A stretch of 64,000 bases of DNA from Bacteroidia bacterium (lineage in GTDB: Bacteria; Bacteroidota; Bacteroidia; B-17B0; Aurantibacillaceae), in contig JALHRL010000003.1 in NCBI GenBank assembly GCA_022841465.1, positions 179,862 to 243,861 of the forward strand, read 5' to 3'. This document shows, in pieces, positions 1 through 10,300 of the stretch. The notes beneath the pieces are model-generated. The model saw only the letters and a program-made list of their open reading frames with translations. It searched no databases and was not told the DNA's origin. Position numbers and translations under genes: made by a program. The number at the start of each line of letters is the position of its first letter. Within the stretch, counting starts at the first letter, position 1.

Positions 1-235
1 CTTCCTCACTTAATTCATTTAAATAAGGAATGATTCTTTCCTTATAAGGTAAAGTTACATTACATCCAATTAAATTCTGATTCAGTTTTATTAATTCAGA
101 AAACTCAGTAATTGATTTTAATTCAAAATTTGAATACGCACAATCACTGATTTTTAACTTTCTGAATTTTTCTTCAAAATATTTTTTTGAAAAGGAATGA
201 GAAAGATTGTTTCCTATTAATCCAAAAGCACGCAT
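1..235 (-). CDS. aroE: Shikimate dehydrogenase, N-terminal part (cut by window edge)
   Basis: The reverse complement reads 78 codons from an ATG at 233-235 to the window edge without a stop. The N-terminus carries the shikimate dehydrogenase substrate-binding signature (GLIG followed by LSHSFS), and later the strongly conserved CNVTLPYKE segment, whose Lys is the catalytic residue in the family. The enzyme reduces 3-dehydroshikimate to shikimate with NADPH in the cytoplasm. The NADPH-binding half lies outside the window. The start overlaps the tex stop codon by one base (TAATG), so the two genes are probably co-transcribed and translationally coupled. The assignment rests on motifs only but they are distinctive. 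Confidence 0.88.
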   Translation of the reverse strand, partial: MRAFGLIGNNLSHSFSKKYFEEKFRKLKISDCAYSNFELKSITEFSELIKLNQNLIGCNVTLPYKERIIPYLNELSEE

Positions 236-2493
236 TATTTTTTAAACTTTCCTTTTAATGCTGCCAATGCCGAAGCCATGTCATTCGGGTCGTATGAAAC
301 TTCTTCTTTTTGTTTTGAATTAACTGACGGTTTGCTGCCAATAGATGCCTGTATTCCTTCTCCTTTCATTGATAAAGCAATGCGTTTTCTTTTTTCATCA
401 ACTTCCGTTACAGTAACCCAAACTTTTTGTCCTACTTTCACTACTTTATTTGGGTCATCAACAAATGTATCGCTTAACTGAGAAATATGTACCAAACCAT
501 CCTGATGAACACCTACATCAACAAAAGCTCCAAAATTAGTTACATTGGTTACTATTCCCGGCAAGCGCATTCCTTCGCGTAAGTCTCTAATTTCATGAAC
601 ATTTTCATCAAAACTAAATACTTCAAAACCTTTACGTGGGTCGCGCCCCGGTTTTTCCAACTCATTTAAAATATCTTTTAAAGTTGGTAAACCTACCGTT
701 TCAGTTACATAATTTTGCAATTGAATTTTTTTACGCAGTTCTTTATTGTTTATCAAATCATCTATCCCGCAATTTAAATCTGCCGCCATTTTTTCTACAA
801 TGTGATAACTCTCTGGGTGTACGGCACTTTTATCTAATGGATGAACACCGTCACGAATTCTTAAAAAGCCTGCACATTGTTCAAAAACTTTTTCACCCAT
901 ACGCGGCACTTTTAATAATTGTTTACGCGAATTAAATGCACCGTTTTCATTTCTAAATTCAACAATATTTTGTGCTAATGAAGAACCAATACCGGAAACA
1001 TAAGACAGCAATTGTTTAGATGCGGTATTTAATTCCACACCTACTGCGTTTACACAACTCTCTACCACATCATCTAACTTTTGTTTTAAAAGTGTTTGTT
1101 CTACATCGTGTTGATACTGCCCTACTCCAATTGATTTTGGATCTATTTTTACTAACTCCGCTAATGGGTCTGCCAGTCTTCGTCCAATAGAAACGGCGCC
1201 ACGCACTGTTAAATCGTAATTTGCAAATTCTTCGCGCGCCACTTCAGATGCCGAATATACAGATGCACCAGCCTCACTCACTACAATAACCGGAATTGAT
1301 TTTGGTAATACATCAATATTTCTAATAAACTGTTCCGTTTCACGTGAAGCAGTTCCATTACCAATTGCAACGGCTTCTAGATTGTGTTTGGCGCACAATG
1401 CTAATACTACATTTTCAGCTTCCACTACCTTTCGTTGTGGTTCATGCGGATAAATAACTGTTTCTTCCAATAATTTACCTTGTGCATCTAATGCAACAAC
1501 TTTACAACCTGTTCTAAATCCGGGGTCAATTGCCAAAATAGATTTTTGCCCCAGCGGAGATGCTAATAATAATTCTCTTAAATTATCAGCAAAAACCTGA
1601 ATTGCTTTTTCGTCGGCTTGTTGTTTTGCAGTTAATCTAACTTCTGCTTCAATAGAAGGTGATAATAATCGCTTATAGCCATCAGCAATGGCTTCTTTTA
1701 TTTGTTCTGCGCATTCTCCTCTATTTGTTATAAATTTCTTTTCAATTGCGTGAAGAGCGCTTTCTTCATCAATCACCAAATCTAAAATTAAAATATCTTC
1801 CTTTTCACCGCGACGCATGGCTAACATACGGTGACTAGGACAAGCTACCAAAGGCTCTTCCCATTCAAAATAATCTTCAAACTTTTCACCTGCCTCTTCT
1901 TTTCCTCTTATAACTCTACTTTTTATAATGGCCGATTTTTTATACATCTCTCGAATAGTATCGCGAATCACTGCATCTTCACTAATTATTTCAGAAATAA
2001 TATCGCGTGCGCCATGTAATGCATCATCCGGATTTTCTACTTCCTTTTCTTTGTTTACATACTTTAAAGCCTCGTCAAAAACATTTTGATTTTTTTGTTC
2101 TAAAATAAATTGAGCTAAGGGTTCTAACCCTTTTTCACGTGCAATCGTTGCTTTCGTTCTACGCTTTGGTTTATAAGGCAAGTATAAGTCTTCTAATTTA
2201 GAAAGCGTTTCTGCTTCCAAAATTTTTTCTTTTAATTCCTCAGTCAGTTTCCCCTGTGATTCAATTGATTTTAAAATGCTTTCTTTTCGCGATTCCAATT
2301 GTCTTAATCTTTCAATTTCGGTTTTAATGGTTAGAATTTGAACTTCATCTAAACTTCCGGTAGCTTCTTTACGATACCTGGATATAAACGGAACAGTACC
2401 TCCTTCATCTAATAATTTAACGGTAGCATTTACTTGCTGCGTACTAATTTTTAAATCGTCTGCAATTTTAAAATACAATTTTACTTCGCTCAT
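235..2493 (-). CDS. tex: Tex-family S1 RNA-binding transcription accessory protein
   Basis: A 752-residue protein of normal Tex length. In order: N-terminal helical Tex region, a YqgF/RNase H-like domain (around 320-450, with the ILAIDPGFRTGCK stretch), a helix-hairpin-helix region (about 490-560) and a C-terminal S1 domain (about 640-710, LPGIVTNVTNFGAFVDVGVHQDG). Tex proteins bind nucleic acid and associate with transcription; the exact role is unsettled. The tail ends in a short Lys-rich stretch. It is transcribed leftward into aroE with a one-base stop/start overlap. An exact -7 type element lies 17 bases upstream of the ATG. Confidence 0.95.
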   Translation of the reverse strand: MSEVKLYFKIADDLKISTQQVNATVKLLDEGGTVPFISRYRKEATGSLDEVQILTIKTEIERLRQLESRKESILKSIESQGKLTEELKEKILEAETLSKLEDLYLPYKPKRRTKATIAREKGLEPLAQFILEQKNQNVFDEALKYVNKEKEVENPDDALHGARDIISEIISEDAVIRDTIREMYKKSAIIKSRVIRGKEEAGEKFEDYFEWEEPLVACPSHRMLAMRRGEKEDILILDLVIDEESALHAIEKKFITNRGECAEQIKEAIADGYKRLLSPSIEAEVRLTAKQQADEKAIQVFADNLRELLLASPLGQKSILAIDPGFRTGCKVVALDAQGKLLEETVIYPHEPQRKVVEAENVVLALCAKHNLEAVAIGNGTASRETEQFIRNIDVLPKSIPVIVVSEAGASVYSASEVAREEFANYDLTVRGAVSIGRRLADPLAELVKIDPKSIGVGQYQHDVEQTLLKQKLDDVVESCVNAVGVELNTASKQLLSYVSGIGSSLAQNIVEFRNENGAFNSRKQLLKVPRMGEKVFEQCAGFLRIRDGVHPLDKSAVHPESYHIVEKMAADLNCGIDDLINNKELRKKIQLQNYVTETVGLPTLKDILNELEKPGRDPRKGFEVFSFDENVHEIRDLREGMRLPGIVTNVTNFGAFVDVGVHQDGLVHISQLSDTFVDDPNKVVKVGQKVWVTVTEVDEKRKRIALSMKGEGIQASIGSKPSVNSKQKEEVSYDPNDMASALAALKGKFKK

Positions 2494-2510
2494 AATTTTA
2501 ACTTGTAAAA

Positions 2511-2518
2511 CAAATTTA
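2511..2518 (-). promoter_or_regulatory. -7 element upstream of tex
   Basis: Read on the minus strand the octamer is TAAATTTG, an exact match to the Bacteroidota -7 consensus TAnnTTTG, 17 bases before the tex ATG. No clear TTTG -33 partner is seen at the usual 19-base spacing, so this is a partial promoter match. Confidence 0.45.
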
Positions 2519-2599
2519 TAAGAATGGATACAAGTAAAAAGTTTGATTTATTAACAGAAAACAAGAGTAGCAAACAATTTTTGGAAAAGAAAAAACTAA

Positions 2600-3205
2600 T
2601 TATCCCGGTAAAACTATTTTCAATTTTTTAAAAAACTCGTTTTCTTCAACTTCTCTTACTTCGCCGGGCTTCATATCTTCAATTTCCAAATCTTCAATGG
2701 AAATTCTAATTAATCGCTTGCAATCGTGATAAACAGAGGAAACCATTTTACGAATTTGATGATATTTACCTTCGGTTAAAGTCATTTTTAACCAGGTATT
2801 TGGTAAATCTTCCCTATACTCGTGATGGCGGGGAGCTAAATTGTTTGGCTTAGGAACTATTTCTACTTCGCAGGGAGTTGTAGTATAATATTTTCCGCCT
2901 TTAATTCTAATAGAAACACCATTACGTAATTTTTCTACCGTTTCGGCACTTACTATTTTTTCTACTTGCACTAAATAAGTTCTTTTATGCGGTACATCCG
3001 ATTCAAATAACAATTTGGTGACCCGTTTATCGGTAGTTAAAATTAAAAGTCCTTCTGAATTATTATCTAACCGGCCAATAGCATGCGTTCCCTCAGGGAA
3101 ATTGTAATCTAATTGTCCGAGTAAATTTACATTTGCAGGACTAATAAACTGCGAAACCATTTTATAAGGTTTGTAAATAACAAAGTACTGTTTTACAATT
3201 TCCAT
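2600..3205 (-). CDS. RsuA/RluE-family pseudouridine synthase
   Basis: About 201 residues. The catalytic motif is the GRLDNNSEGLLILT stretch (Asp is the nucleophile), and a C-terminal LTEGKYHQIRKM segment is typical of the RsuA/RluB/E/F group. There is no N-terminal S4 domain, and the length is close to E. coli RluE, which makes one pseudouridine in 23S rRNA. Modification of a single rRNA uridine is therefore the likely role; the exact target is inferred. I use the ATG at 3203-3205; the TTG just before it lies next to the -7 element. Start and first core strand (YKPYKM) are close together, so no later start is possible. Confidence 0.85.
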   Translation of the reverse strand: MEIVKQYFVIYKPYKMVSQFISPANVNLLGQLDYNFPEGTHAIGRLDNNSEGLLILTTDKRVTKLLFESDVPHKRTYLVQVEKIVSAETVEKLRNGVSIRIKGGKYYTTTPCEVEIVPKPNNLAPRHHEYREDLPNTWLKMTLTEGKYHQIRKMVSSVYHDCKRLIRISIEDLEIEDMKPGEVREVEENEFFKKLKIVLPG

Positions 3206-3209
3206 CAAA

Positions 3210-3217
3210 CAAAGGTA
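3210..3217 (-). promoter_or_regulatory. -7 element directly in front of the pseudouridine synthase ATG
   Basis: The minus strand reads TACCTTTG, an exact TAnnTTTG match, ending only four bases before the ATG at 3205. CAAA blocks on the plus strand at 3235-3238 and 3239-3242 (TTTG on the minus strand) give -33 spacing of 17 or 21. Transcription would begin at or just beside the start codon, giving a leaderless or nearly leaderless mRNA. Confidence 0.5.
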
Positions 3218-3329
3218 GGGTTTCTAGTTTAATGCAAACAAAAAACACTTGATATATAAAACTAATAAATAAACATTAACTTCTACTGAAATAAAAAAAC
3301 AATATCTTTACTCAGTTGTTAAAAAAAAT

Positions 3330-5117
3330 ATGGGCTATAAATCGCTAGATGAGTGCATAAATGATTTAGAAAAAAACGGACACTTAATTCGAATAAAAGA
3401 AGAAGTTGATCCGGATTTGGAAATGGCCACCATTCATTTAAAAGTATTTGAAGCAAAAGGAAAAGCCATTTTATTTGAAAAAGTAAAAGGAAGTAAATAT
3501 AAAGCAGTAAGTAATTTATTTGGTACTGTTGAACGCAGCAAATTTATATTTAGAGATACTTTTGCGGTGATGCAAGACTTGGTTCAGCTGCGCAATAACC
3601 CCATGGCTGCATTAAAAAAACCCTTCAGTTATATTTCTACGGGAATATCTGCATTAAAAGCATTACCAAAAAAATCATCCTTTAATTCAGCCGGTTTTAA
3701 TGAAGTAAAAATTGAAGATTTACCTTTAATAAAACACTGGCCCATGGATGGCGGTGCTTTTGTAACTTTACCGCAAGTATATAGTGAAGATATTGATAAG
3801 CCCGGAGTAATGCAATCTAACCTAGGAATGTATCGCATACAATTGAATGGAAACGATTATGTTTTAAATAAAGAAATTGGTTTACATTATCAGTTACACA
3901 GAGGGATTGGAGTACATCAAAGTAAAAGTAACGCAGCAGGAAAACCTTTAAAGGTGAGTATTTTTGTTGGTGGCCCTCCATCGCACACACTTGCGGCCGT
4001 TATGCCATTACCGGAAGGAATAAGCGAACTTACTTTTGCAGGCGCTTTAAATGCAAGAAGATTTAGGTATGATTACAAAGATGGCTACTGTATTTCGTTA
4101 GATGCTGATTTTGTAATTACCGGAGATGTTTACCCTAATGAAAATAAACCGGAAGGACCCTTTGGAGACCACTTAGGTTATTACAGTTTAAAACACGAAT
4201 TTCCATTAATGCGTGTGCACAAAGTATACGCAAAGGAAAATGCAATATGGCCTTTTACGGTTGTAGGAAGGCCGCCACAAGAAGATACTGCGTTTGGTGC
4301 ATTAATACATGAAATTAGCGGTAGCGCTATACCTCACGAGATTCCGGGTGTTAAAGAAGTTCATGCGGTAGATGCTGCCGGAGTTCACCCGTTATTGTTG
4401 GCAATAGGAAGCGAGCGATATACCCCATACTTAAAAGAAAAACGTCCCTCAGAACTTTTAACGCAAGCAAATAGAATTTTAGGTACAGGGCAGTTAAGTC
4501 TTGCAAAATATTTATTTATTAGCGGTGATGATAAAAAAGAAATGAATTGCCATAACATTCAAGAGTTTTTAATTCATGTATTTGAACGAATAGATTTTAA
4601 ACGCGATTTGCATTTTTATACTAAAACAAGTATTGATACACTGGATTACAGCGGTGAAAAAATAAATGAAGGAAGTAAATTGGTATTAGCAGCTTACGGT
4701 GAAAAAATAAGAGAACTATGTAGAAACTTACCGGATGTTTTAAGCAAAGGGAAGCTTATTTTTCCGGGAGTAATTATGCTGCCTTTTAATACATTTAGTA
4801 ATTACGTTAATGCTAAAAATGAAATTAAAGCGTTAACAGAAAAATTACATGATTTAGATTCAGTAGCGCAAATAGTATTGCACGATAATTTTAATTTTGG
4901 TAAAAATACATTGCAAGATTACTTGTGGTTAACATATACCCGAAGCAACCCATCGCACGATGTTTACGGCGTCGAGGAATTTTACGAAAACAAACACTGG
5001 GCTTGCAAAGGCCCTATGATTATTGACGCGCGCATAAAACCACATCACGCACCGGAATTGGTTTTAAACAAAACAGTAGAAGAAAAAGTAAATGCTTTGC
5101 TTAAAAAGTATTTTTAA
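3330..5117 (+). CDS. UbiD-family prenylated-FMN decarboxylase
   Basis: A 595-residue UbiD-family protein. The family removes a carboxyl group from an aromatic or unsaturated acid using prenylated FMN. The core shows the conserved segments around MYRIQLNG, IGVHQSKSNAAGKP, FVGGPPSHTLAA and PEGPFGDHLGYYS, the last holding the catalytic Glu/Asp region. Bacteroidota homologues are usually annotated as menaquinone-pathway decarboxylases; the window's respiratory chain would use menaquinone, so that is a reasonable but unproven role. No UbiX-like prenyltransferase is next to it. It is monocistronic, and its stop shares a TTAA tetranucleotide with the convergent gene's stop. Confidence 0.88.
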   Translation: MGYKSLDECINDLEKNGHLIRIKEEVDPDLEMATIHLKVFEAKGKAILFEKVKGSKYKAVSNLFGTVERSKFIFRDTFAVMQDLVQLRNNPMAALKKPFSYISTGISALKALPKKSSFNSAGFNEVKIEDLPLIKHWPMDGGAFVTLPQVYSEDIDKPGVMQSNLGMYRIQLNGNDYVLNKEIGLHYQLHRGIGVHQSKSNAAGKPLKVSIFVGGPPSHTLAAVMPLPEGISELTFAGALNARRFRYDYKDGYCISLDADFVITGDVYPNENKPEGPFGDHLGYYSLKHEFPLMRVHKVYAKENAIWPFTVVGRPPQEDTAFGALIHEISGSAIPHEIPGVKEVHAVDAAGVHPLLLAIGSERYTPYLKEKRPSELLTQANRILGTGQLSLAKYLFISGDDKKEMNCHNIQEFLIHVFERIDFKRDLHFYTKTSIDTLDYSGEKINEGSKLVLAAYGEKIRELCRNLPDVLSKGKLIFPGVIMLPFNTFSNYVNAKNEIKALTEKLHDLDSVAQIVLHDNFNFGKNTLQDYLWLTYTRSNPSHDVYGVEEFYENKHWACKGPMIIDARIKPHHAPELVLNKTVEEKVNALLKKYF

Positions 5118-7204
5118 TTAATGGTGTTGCCTAAAAAATCAAGTGTTATTAATTCTTCAAGTGTGTAACGCTTTCCGTTTACAAATGCAACAATCCACGC
5201 ATCTTTTTGTCCCTTTGCGATTACTTTTTGCCTTAGCGCTTCAGCGGATTTAATGGTTGTAAATTGTTGTTGAGTAAATCGTGTAATGCCATCGGGATAT
5301 CCTGAGGTTTCGGCTGTTCCAAATTCTTTTAAATTAGTGTATTTAAAATTTTGAGGATTTCTGTAAGCTCCAATTTGCACTTTAAACACTAAACCTTCTC
5401 TGCAATAATCACCTGCAGTTGAAAGCAATGTTGAGTATACTTCCGGGATATTTAACGACTTCCCTTTTATGGGATTAAAATTCGGCAAAGGCATTCCTGA
5501 GCAAGGTGTTACTTGTGGTGTTTCGGTTACTGTAACTGTAACAACTTCTGTAGTTGGTGTTGGGGTGGCGGTAGGTGTTTCTGCAACGGTTGGTGTTGGC
5601 GCGGTAGTAGTAGTTGCAACAGCAGGTTTATCAGTATATAAATAAAAATCTTTTTTTACCTCCATGTATTTATCAAGCTTTTCAATATCTAAATCTTCTG
5701 TTAAAGATTCGAAGCCGGGAGCTACCACTTTAATTCTGTATGATGAACCAGGGCTAATAGCCAATAAATATTTTCCGGTAATATTATTCGAAAAATAAGG
5801 CCCAATTAACTTCTCTTCCTTGTTTTTAGTAACTTCTAATGTGGCTTCAATTGGTTTATCATTTCCAAAAACTGTACCTTTTAATAAAGCCAAAATTGGT
5901 TTTTCGCCGGCAAATCCGGGTTTAACAATGTAAATATCTTGATCGCCTTTTCCACCGGGCCTATTACTACTAAAATATCCTCTGTCTCCTCTTGAATTAA
6001 TTACATAATACCTATCATCATCGGTAGTATTTAATGGCATTCCCATGTTTTTTGTTTCTGTCCAATCATTTTCTTTATAAACATTATAAAAAATATCATA
6101 GCCACCAATGCTATTATGGCCCTTAGAACTAAAAAATAAAGTTATTCCATCAGGGTGTATAAAAGGGTCGTCATCATCTAACTCGGTATTAATTTTAGAA
6201 CCTAAATTAATTGCCGGCCCCCACTCGTTATTAATTTTTACACTGGCCCAAATATCTCTGCCTCCTTTTCCACCCGGCCGTTCACTCGCAAAATAAAGCA
6301 CTTGCCCATCCGCAGAAATAGAACAACTTCCTTCCCAATGCTCCGAATTTATTTCTTGGTTTAAAGGCTCAGGAGTAGAAAAAGTTGTTCCGTTTAAAAC
6401 ACTCATGTAAATATCTCCCGAGTTCTTATCATCGCTTTTATACAAAAACAAATATTTACCATCAGGTGAAATAGAAATAGCGGCTTCGTGTCCTTTTGTG
6501 TTTATTCCTTCTATGCTAATTGGTGCAGACCAAGTTGAATCCGGGTTCATAAAAGTAATAAATACATCTTGTGTGTAGGCGCCTTCTTTTTCATCCGGTA
6601 GCAATTGTTCATTCATTAACCCTCCGGTACTGTTTTTTCCTTGATAAGTATAAACCATAAACGATTCATCGGTTGTAATTGCCGGCACACCTTCCACAAA
6701 CTCTGTATTTACTGGGCTACCTATGTTGTTAACGCCAGCTAAGGATGCTGACTCTTTCAAAATTAATCCGGCTCTGCAATTTTTAATATAACCTGTTGCA
6801 TTTTCATTTAACTCCTTTTCATACTTTGTAGCATTTTTACTATTCATTTTATACTCTTCAAATTCCTTTATCGCTTCTTCAAACTTATAATTTAAATGGT
6901 ATGCGCGTCCTAAATAAAAAGGAATGTCTTCAGATTTCACACTTTCTTTTAATTCCGTAAAAACTTCAATTGCCCTGTCCTTTTTCTCGGGAAAATTTAT
7001 ACAACAAATCCCCAATCTGAATTTAAAATCAACATCTTTAGGATATTTAGCATTTAGCTTATCATAAATAAAATATGCTTTGTCATAATCCTTATTTTCA
7101 TAATACAATTGAGCCTCTTCAATCATATCATTTTTACTTTGCGATAATGCAGTAAAAGAGCAAAATATCACAAATAAGAGCGTTAATTTATTTTTCACAT
7201 TCAT
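5114..7204 (-). CDS. Envelope protein: TPR, PD40 propeller and SPOR-like C-terminus
   Basis: About 696 residues with a clear signal peptide ending SFTALSQS. Order: TPR-like helices (about 25-150), a PD40/WD40-like propeller (about 170-440, with recurrent GRDIWAS, GYDIFYN and GDQDIYIV blades and SPDG/HPDG turns), a carboxypeptidase-regulatory-like beta domain (about 445-525), a Thr/Pro-rich linker of about 45 residues, and a C-terminal domain starting VFKVQIGAYRNPQ that resembles SPOR domains. The TPR plus PD40 order is that of the T9SS periplasmic protein PorE, where OmpA is the C-terminal anchor; here OmpA is absent. SPOR domains bind denuded peptidoglycan, so a cell-wall-attached role is inferred. 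An alternative in-frame ATG is at 7210. Confidence 0.75.
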   Translation of the reverse strand: MNVKNKLTLLFVIFCSFTALSQSKNDMIEEAQLYYENKDYDKAYFIYDKLNAKYPKDVDFKFRLGICCINFPEKKDRAIEVFTELKESVKSEDIPFYLGRAYHLNYKFEEAIKEFEEYKMNSKNATKYEKELNENATGYIKNCRAGLILKESASLAGVNNIGSPVNTEFVEGVPAITTDESFMVYTYQGKNSTGGLMNEQLLPDEKEGAYTQDVFITFMNPDSTWSAPISIEGINTKGHEAAISISPDGKYLFLYKSDDKNSGDIYMSVLNGTTFSTPEPLNQEINSEHWEGSCSISADGQVLYFASERPGGKGGRDIWASVKINNEWGPAINLGSKINTELDDDDPFIHPDGITLFFSSKGHNSIGGYDIFYNVYKENDWTETKNMGMPLNTTDDDRYYVINSRGDRGYFSSNRPGGKGDQDIYIVKPGFAGEKPILALLKGTVFGNDKPIEATLEVTKNKEEKLIGPYFSNNITGKYLLAISPGSSYRIKVVAPGFESLTEDLDIEKLDKYMEVKKDFYLYTDKPAVATTTTAPTPTVAETPTATPTPTTEVVTVTVTETPQVTPCSGMPLPNFNPIKGKSLNIPEVYSTLLSTAGDYCREGLVFKVQIGAYRNPQNFKYTNLKEFGTAETSGYPDGITRFTQQQFTTIKSAEALRQKVIAKGQKDAWIVAFVNGKRYTLEELITLDFLGNTIN

Positions 7205-7298
7205 GGTCATAATTCTTAAAGAATTTAACTTTAAATATTTGAAAATAAGTCTTTAGTTTTCAGTGCTTTAAAAAAAAGATATTAAGAACTGCTTTTTA

Positions 7299-7319
7299 AT
7301 AACCATAATTTGTGGTTAT
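7299..7319. promoter_or_regulatory. Inverted repeat (possible operator) upstream of the PAS/PP2C gene
   Basis: A perfect 7-base inverted repeat, ATAACCA and TGGTTAT, separated by TAATTTG, lies 33 bases before the ATG at 7352 in the divergent intergenic region. The spacer resembles a -7 box with one base missing. The symmetry and placement fit a dimeric repressor site; no regulator is known. Confidence 0.4.
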
Positions 7320-7351
7320 GTGTTAATTTTCGCTTATTTTAGAGTTTCCGA

Positions 7352-10300
7352 ATGAATACACAACTTACAGATAATCAGCAACTTTGGATAACAATTGCAG
7401 TAATTTTATTTTACGTGTGTTTTTTTGCATCCATCGGATATTTTCTTTTTAAAGAAAAAAAGGAAATAATGAATGTAAATAAAACAGAACCCTTTCTTCA
7501 TATTAATTTAATTAGGTATACTCTACTTTTTGGAGCTTTTGTTTTACCAATTGCAGGTTGGCTGCGTTTATTAATAAATCCAACTTTATATGCTTACGAT
7601 TTAATTATACTTTCAGTTAATGGAGGATTAACGCTGTTACTATTTATCTACACCTATATCCAAAAAACTAAATTAAATATTATTAAATATTTAATTTTTA
7701 TTAATTACACCTTAATTTGTTTTGGCTTAATTGCCTGCCTTTATCTTACACACTTGCATTGGTTTTATGCAATTGGTTTTATTATTTTTCTTTCTCTTTG
7801 CACTTCCTTTATTAACGCTATTAAAAGCTTTTTGTTTTTTGGATTGTTAATTACCGCTGCCAATTTTACAATTGCATATACCATTTATCAGCCACAGTTA
7901 AACCCCGGATTGTACTTATTTGCGGTAGCTTTTGTTTTATTTATCTCCTTAATTTTATTCATAAAAAACAATCAACGAATTTCTTTTTCTGAAACTATTT
8001 TAAATTCAACCAAAGCACTTGTTATAGTATCTAACGGAAAAGGTGAAATTGTATTTGTAAATAATACTTTTAAAGAAACCCTTGGTTATACTGATCAAGA
8101 AGTGCTTGGCGAAGGTTGGTGGAAAATTAGAAACTTAATAGAGGGTGAAAAAAACCTGCGAGAAAAACTAAAGCGAGGTATTGTAGCAAAAACATCGTTG
8201 GTTTTACTAGAAACTAAAAACAAAAGAAGATTTTGGATCCAATGGGAAAACAATCGTTTACCCGATGGTACAACTGTAGCTATAGGTGCTGATGTTACTG
8301 AAAAACAAGAAAAAGAAAGAGAGTTTAAACATATTGTAGAAAATGCCAAAGACATTATTTACACCACTGATAACAATGGAAAATTCACCTATGTAAATGA
8401 AATTGCATTAAAAGCAACGGGTTACAGTAAAATTGATTTTTCTAAATTAGATTTTAAAGAGTTAATACATCCGAATCATCTTCAAAGGGTATTAGAGCAT
8501 AACGTTGCTGAATTAAAGAAAAATAATTTTGAGACGTATATAGAGTTTCCTGTAATAAAGAAAGACGGTTCTGAATTATGGCTAGGCCAACAAATTATTT
8601 TTAAAATAGACCCTATTACTAAAAAACTGGCAGGAGCGCAAGCTATTTGCAGAGATATTACCGAAAGGGTTCAGGCAGAAAATCAGTTAAATAAATATTA
8701 CGAAGATTTAAAAAGTAACTACGAATTAAAACAAGCAATATTAAGTGCGCGCACCTTAGAATCATTATCAGATACTGTATTAACGAGCTTAATTAAAATT
8801 GCTACCCACACTCAATTCATCACTTTAAATTTAATTGAAGCAGATACAACTTTAAATATTTTTTACATTGATGTGTTTGGAAAAAAAGTAAAGCACACCA
8901 GCCAGCCGATAAACAATAGCATAAAAGAAGGAATAAAAAAATTCACCAAATCAACATATCATCATTTTGAAAGTAAAGAAGATGTTTTATCGCTTTACAT
9001 GTTAGATCAACCAAAACTTGCAAAAAGTGCATTGGTGCACGAGTTTAAAGACGGCGAACAAATTATTGGGTTTATGTGTTTGTATACCGATTTTCATTTT
9101 GATTTTTCTACAAGCGATACCCATTTTATAAGTGACGTATGTAATTATATAAAAACGTACATCATTGAGTTTGAAAAAAACAAAATCATTGAAAGAAAAA
9201 ACAAACAGATTGAAGCCTACTCTAAGCAATTAGAAGTATCTAATGAAAATCTTGAAACACGTAATCGCTTTCAAAAAATTGTAATTCAAGCTAACTCGTT
9301 TGATGAACTAAACAATACCATTTTAAAAGATGTTATTAAAGAAAGCCATAGTGCCAAGGCTTATACTTTCAATTATCTTAATATTGAAAAAAAGGAATTA
9401 GAATCATATATCATCCATCGCAACAATACCTTCACCTTCCAGAATAAAATACAATTAAGTAATGAAAAAATTGATTTTTTACTGAATTTAAGAAATGGTA
9501 TTTTAAATGATTGGAAAGAAGAAGACCGAGATCATTTTTTAAATCTACAAGCACTACAACAGCCGGTAGCTAACATTAAATGTATAATAATTGCAAACAT
9601 TAAACCCAAATTGGTTAACAGCGGTTTTGTTGCAGTGTATTCACAAAAACAAAATGTATACTCTAATTATGAGTTAAGTACCATAGAAGAAATTGCGAAT
9701 GTATTACAAATAGCATTAAACCAATTTGAAAACAAGCAATTAATTGATCAAAAAAATATTGAAATTGAAAAGCAAAACAAAAATCTTGCGATTTTAAATG
9801 AAGCGCAAAATAAACTAATTAATAACTTATTGGTAGAAGAGGTTTTTAATGATTTGCTGCACCTGTTGTTTAATAAGTTAAGCAACATTGAAAGAGCTTC
9901 CGTTTTAAAATATGATTTTGATAAACAAATTGGATTATTACATTACATAAGCAAAAAGAAAAAGGAAATGCGATTTAGAGATTTACCTTTTTCTCAGCTA
10001 TTTATTTTAAATGCTTTTATGGAAAAGGGTATTTATGATGTAGCCGATTTTGATTTAAAACCTGATTTAAATGAAGATGAAAAAGATTGGTACTATCAAG
10101 GTATACGCTCCGGATATGCAATTCCAATTTATATCAACAATAGAATTTACGCTTCCATAAATTTATTTTCAACAGAGCCCGGAAATTTTAACGATATAAA
10201 AACAACTATCAATCAAATTGTTTCTTCAACTCAATTAATTATTGATCAATTAATCAATAAAAATATTATTTCCGAAAAAAATAAGAAAATTTCAGATAAT

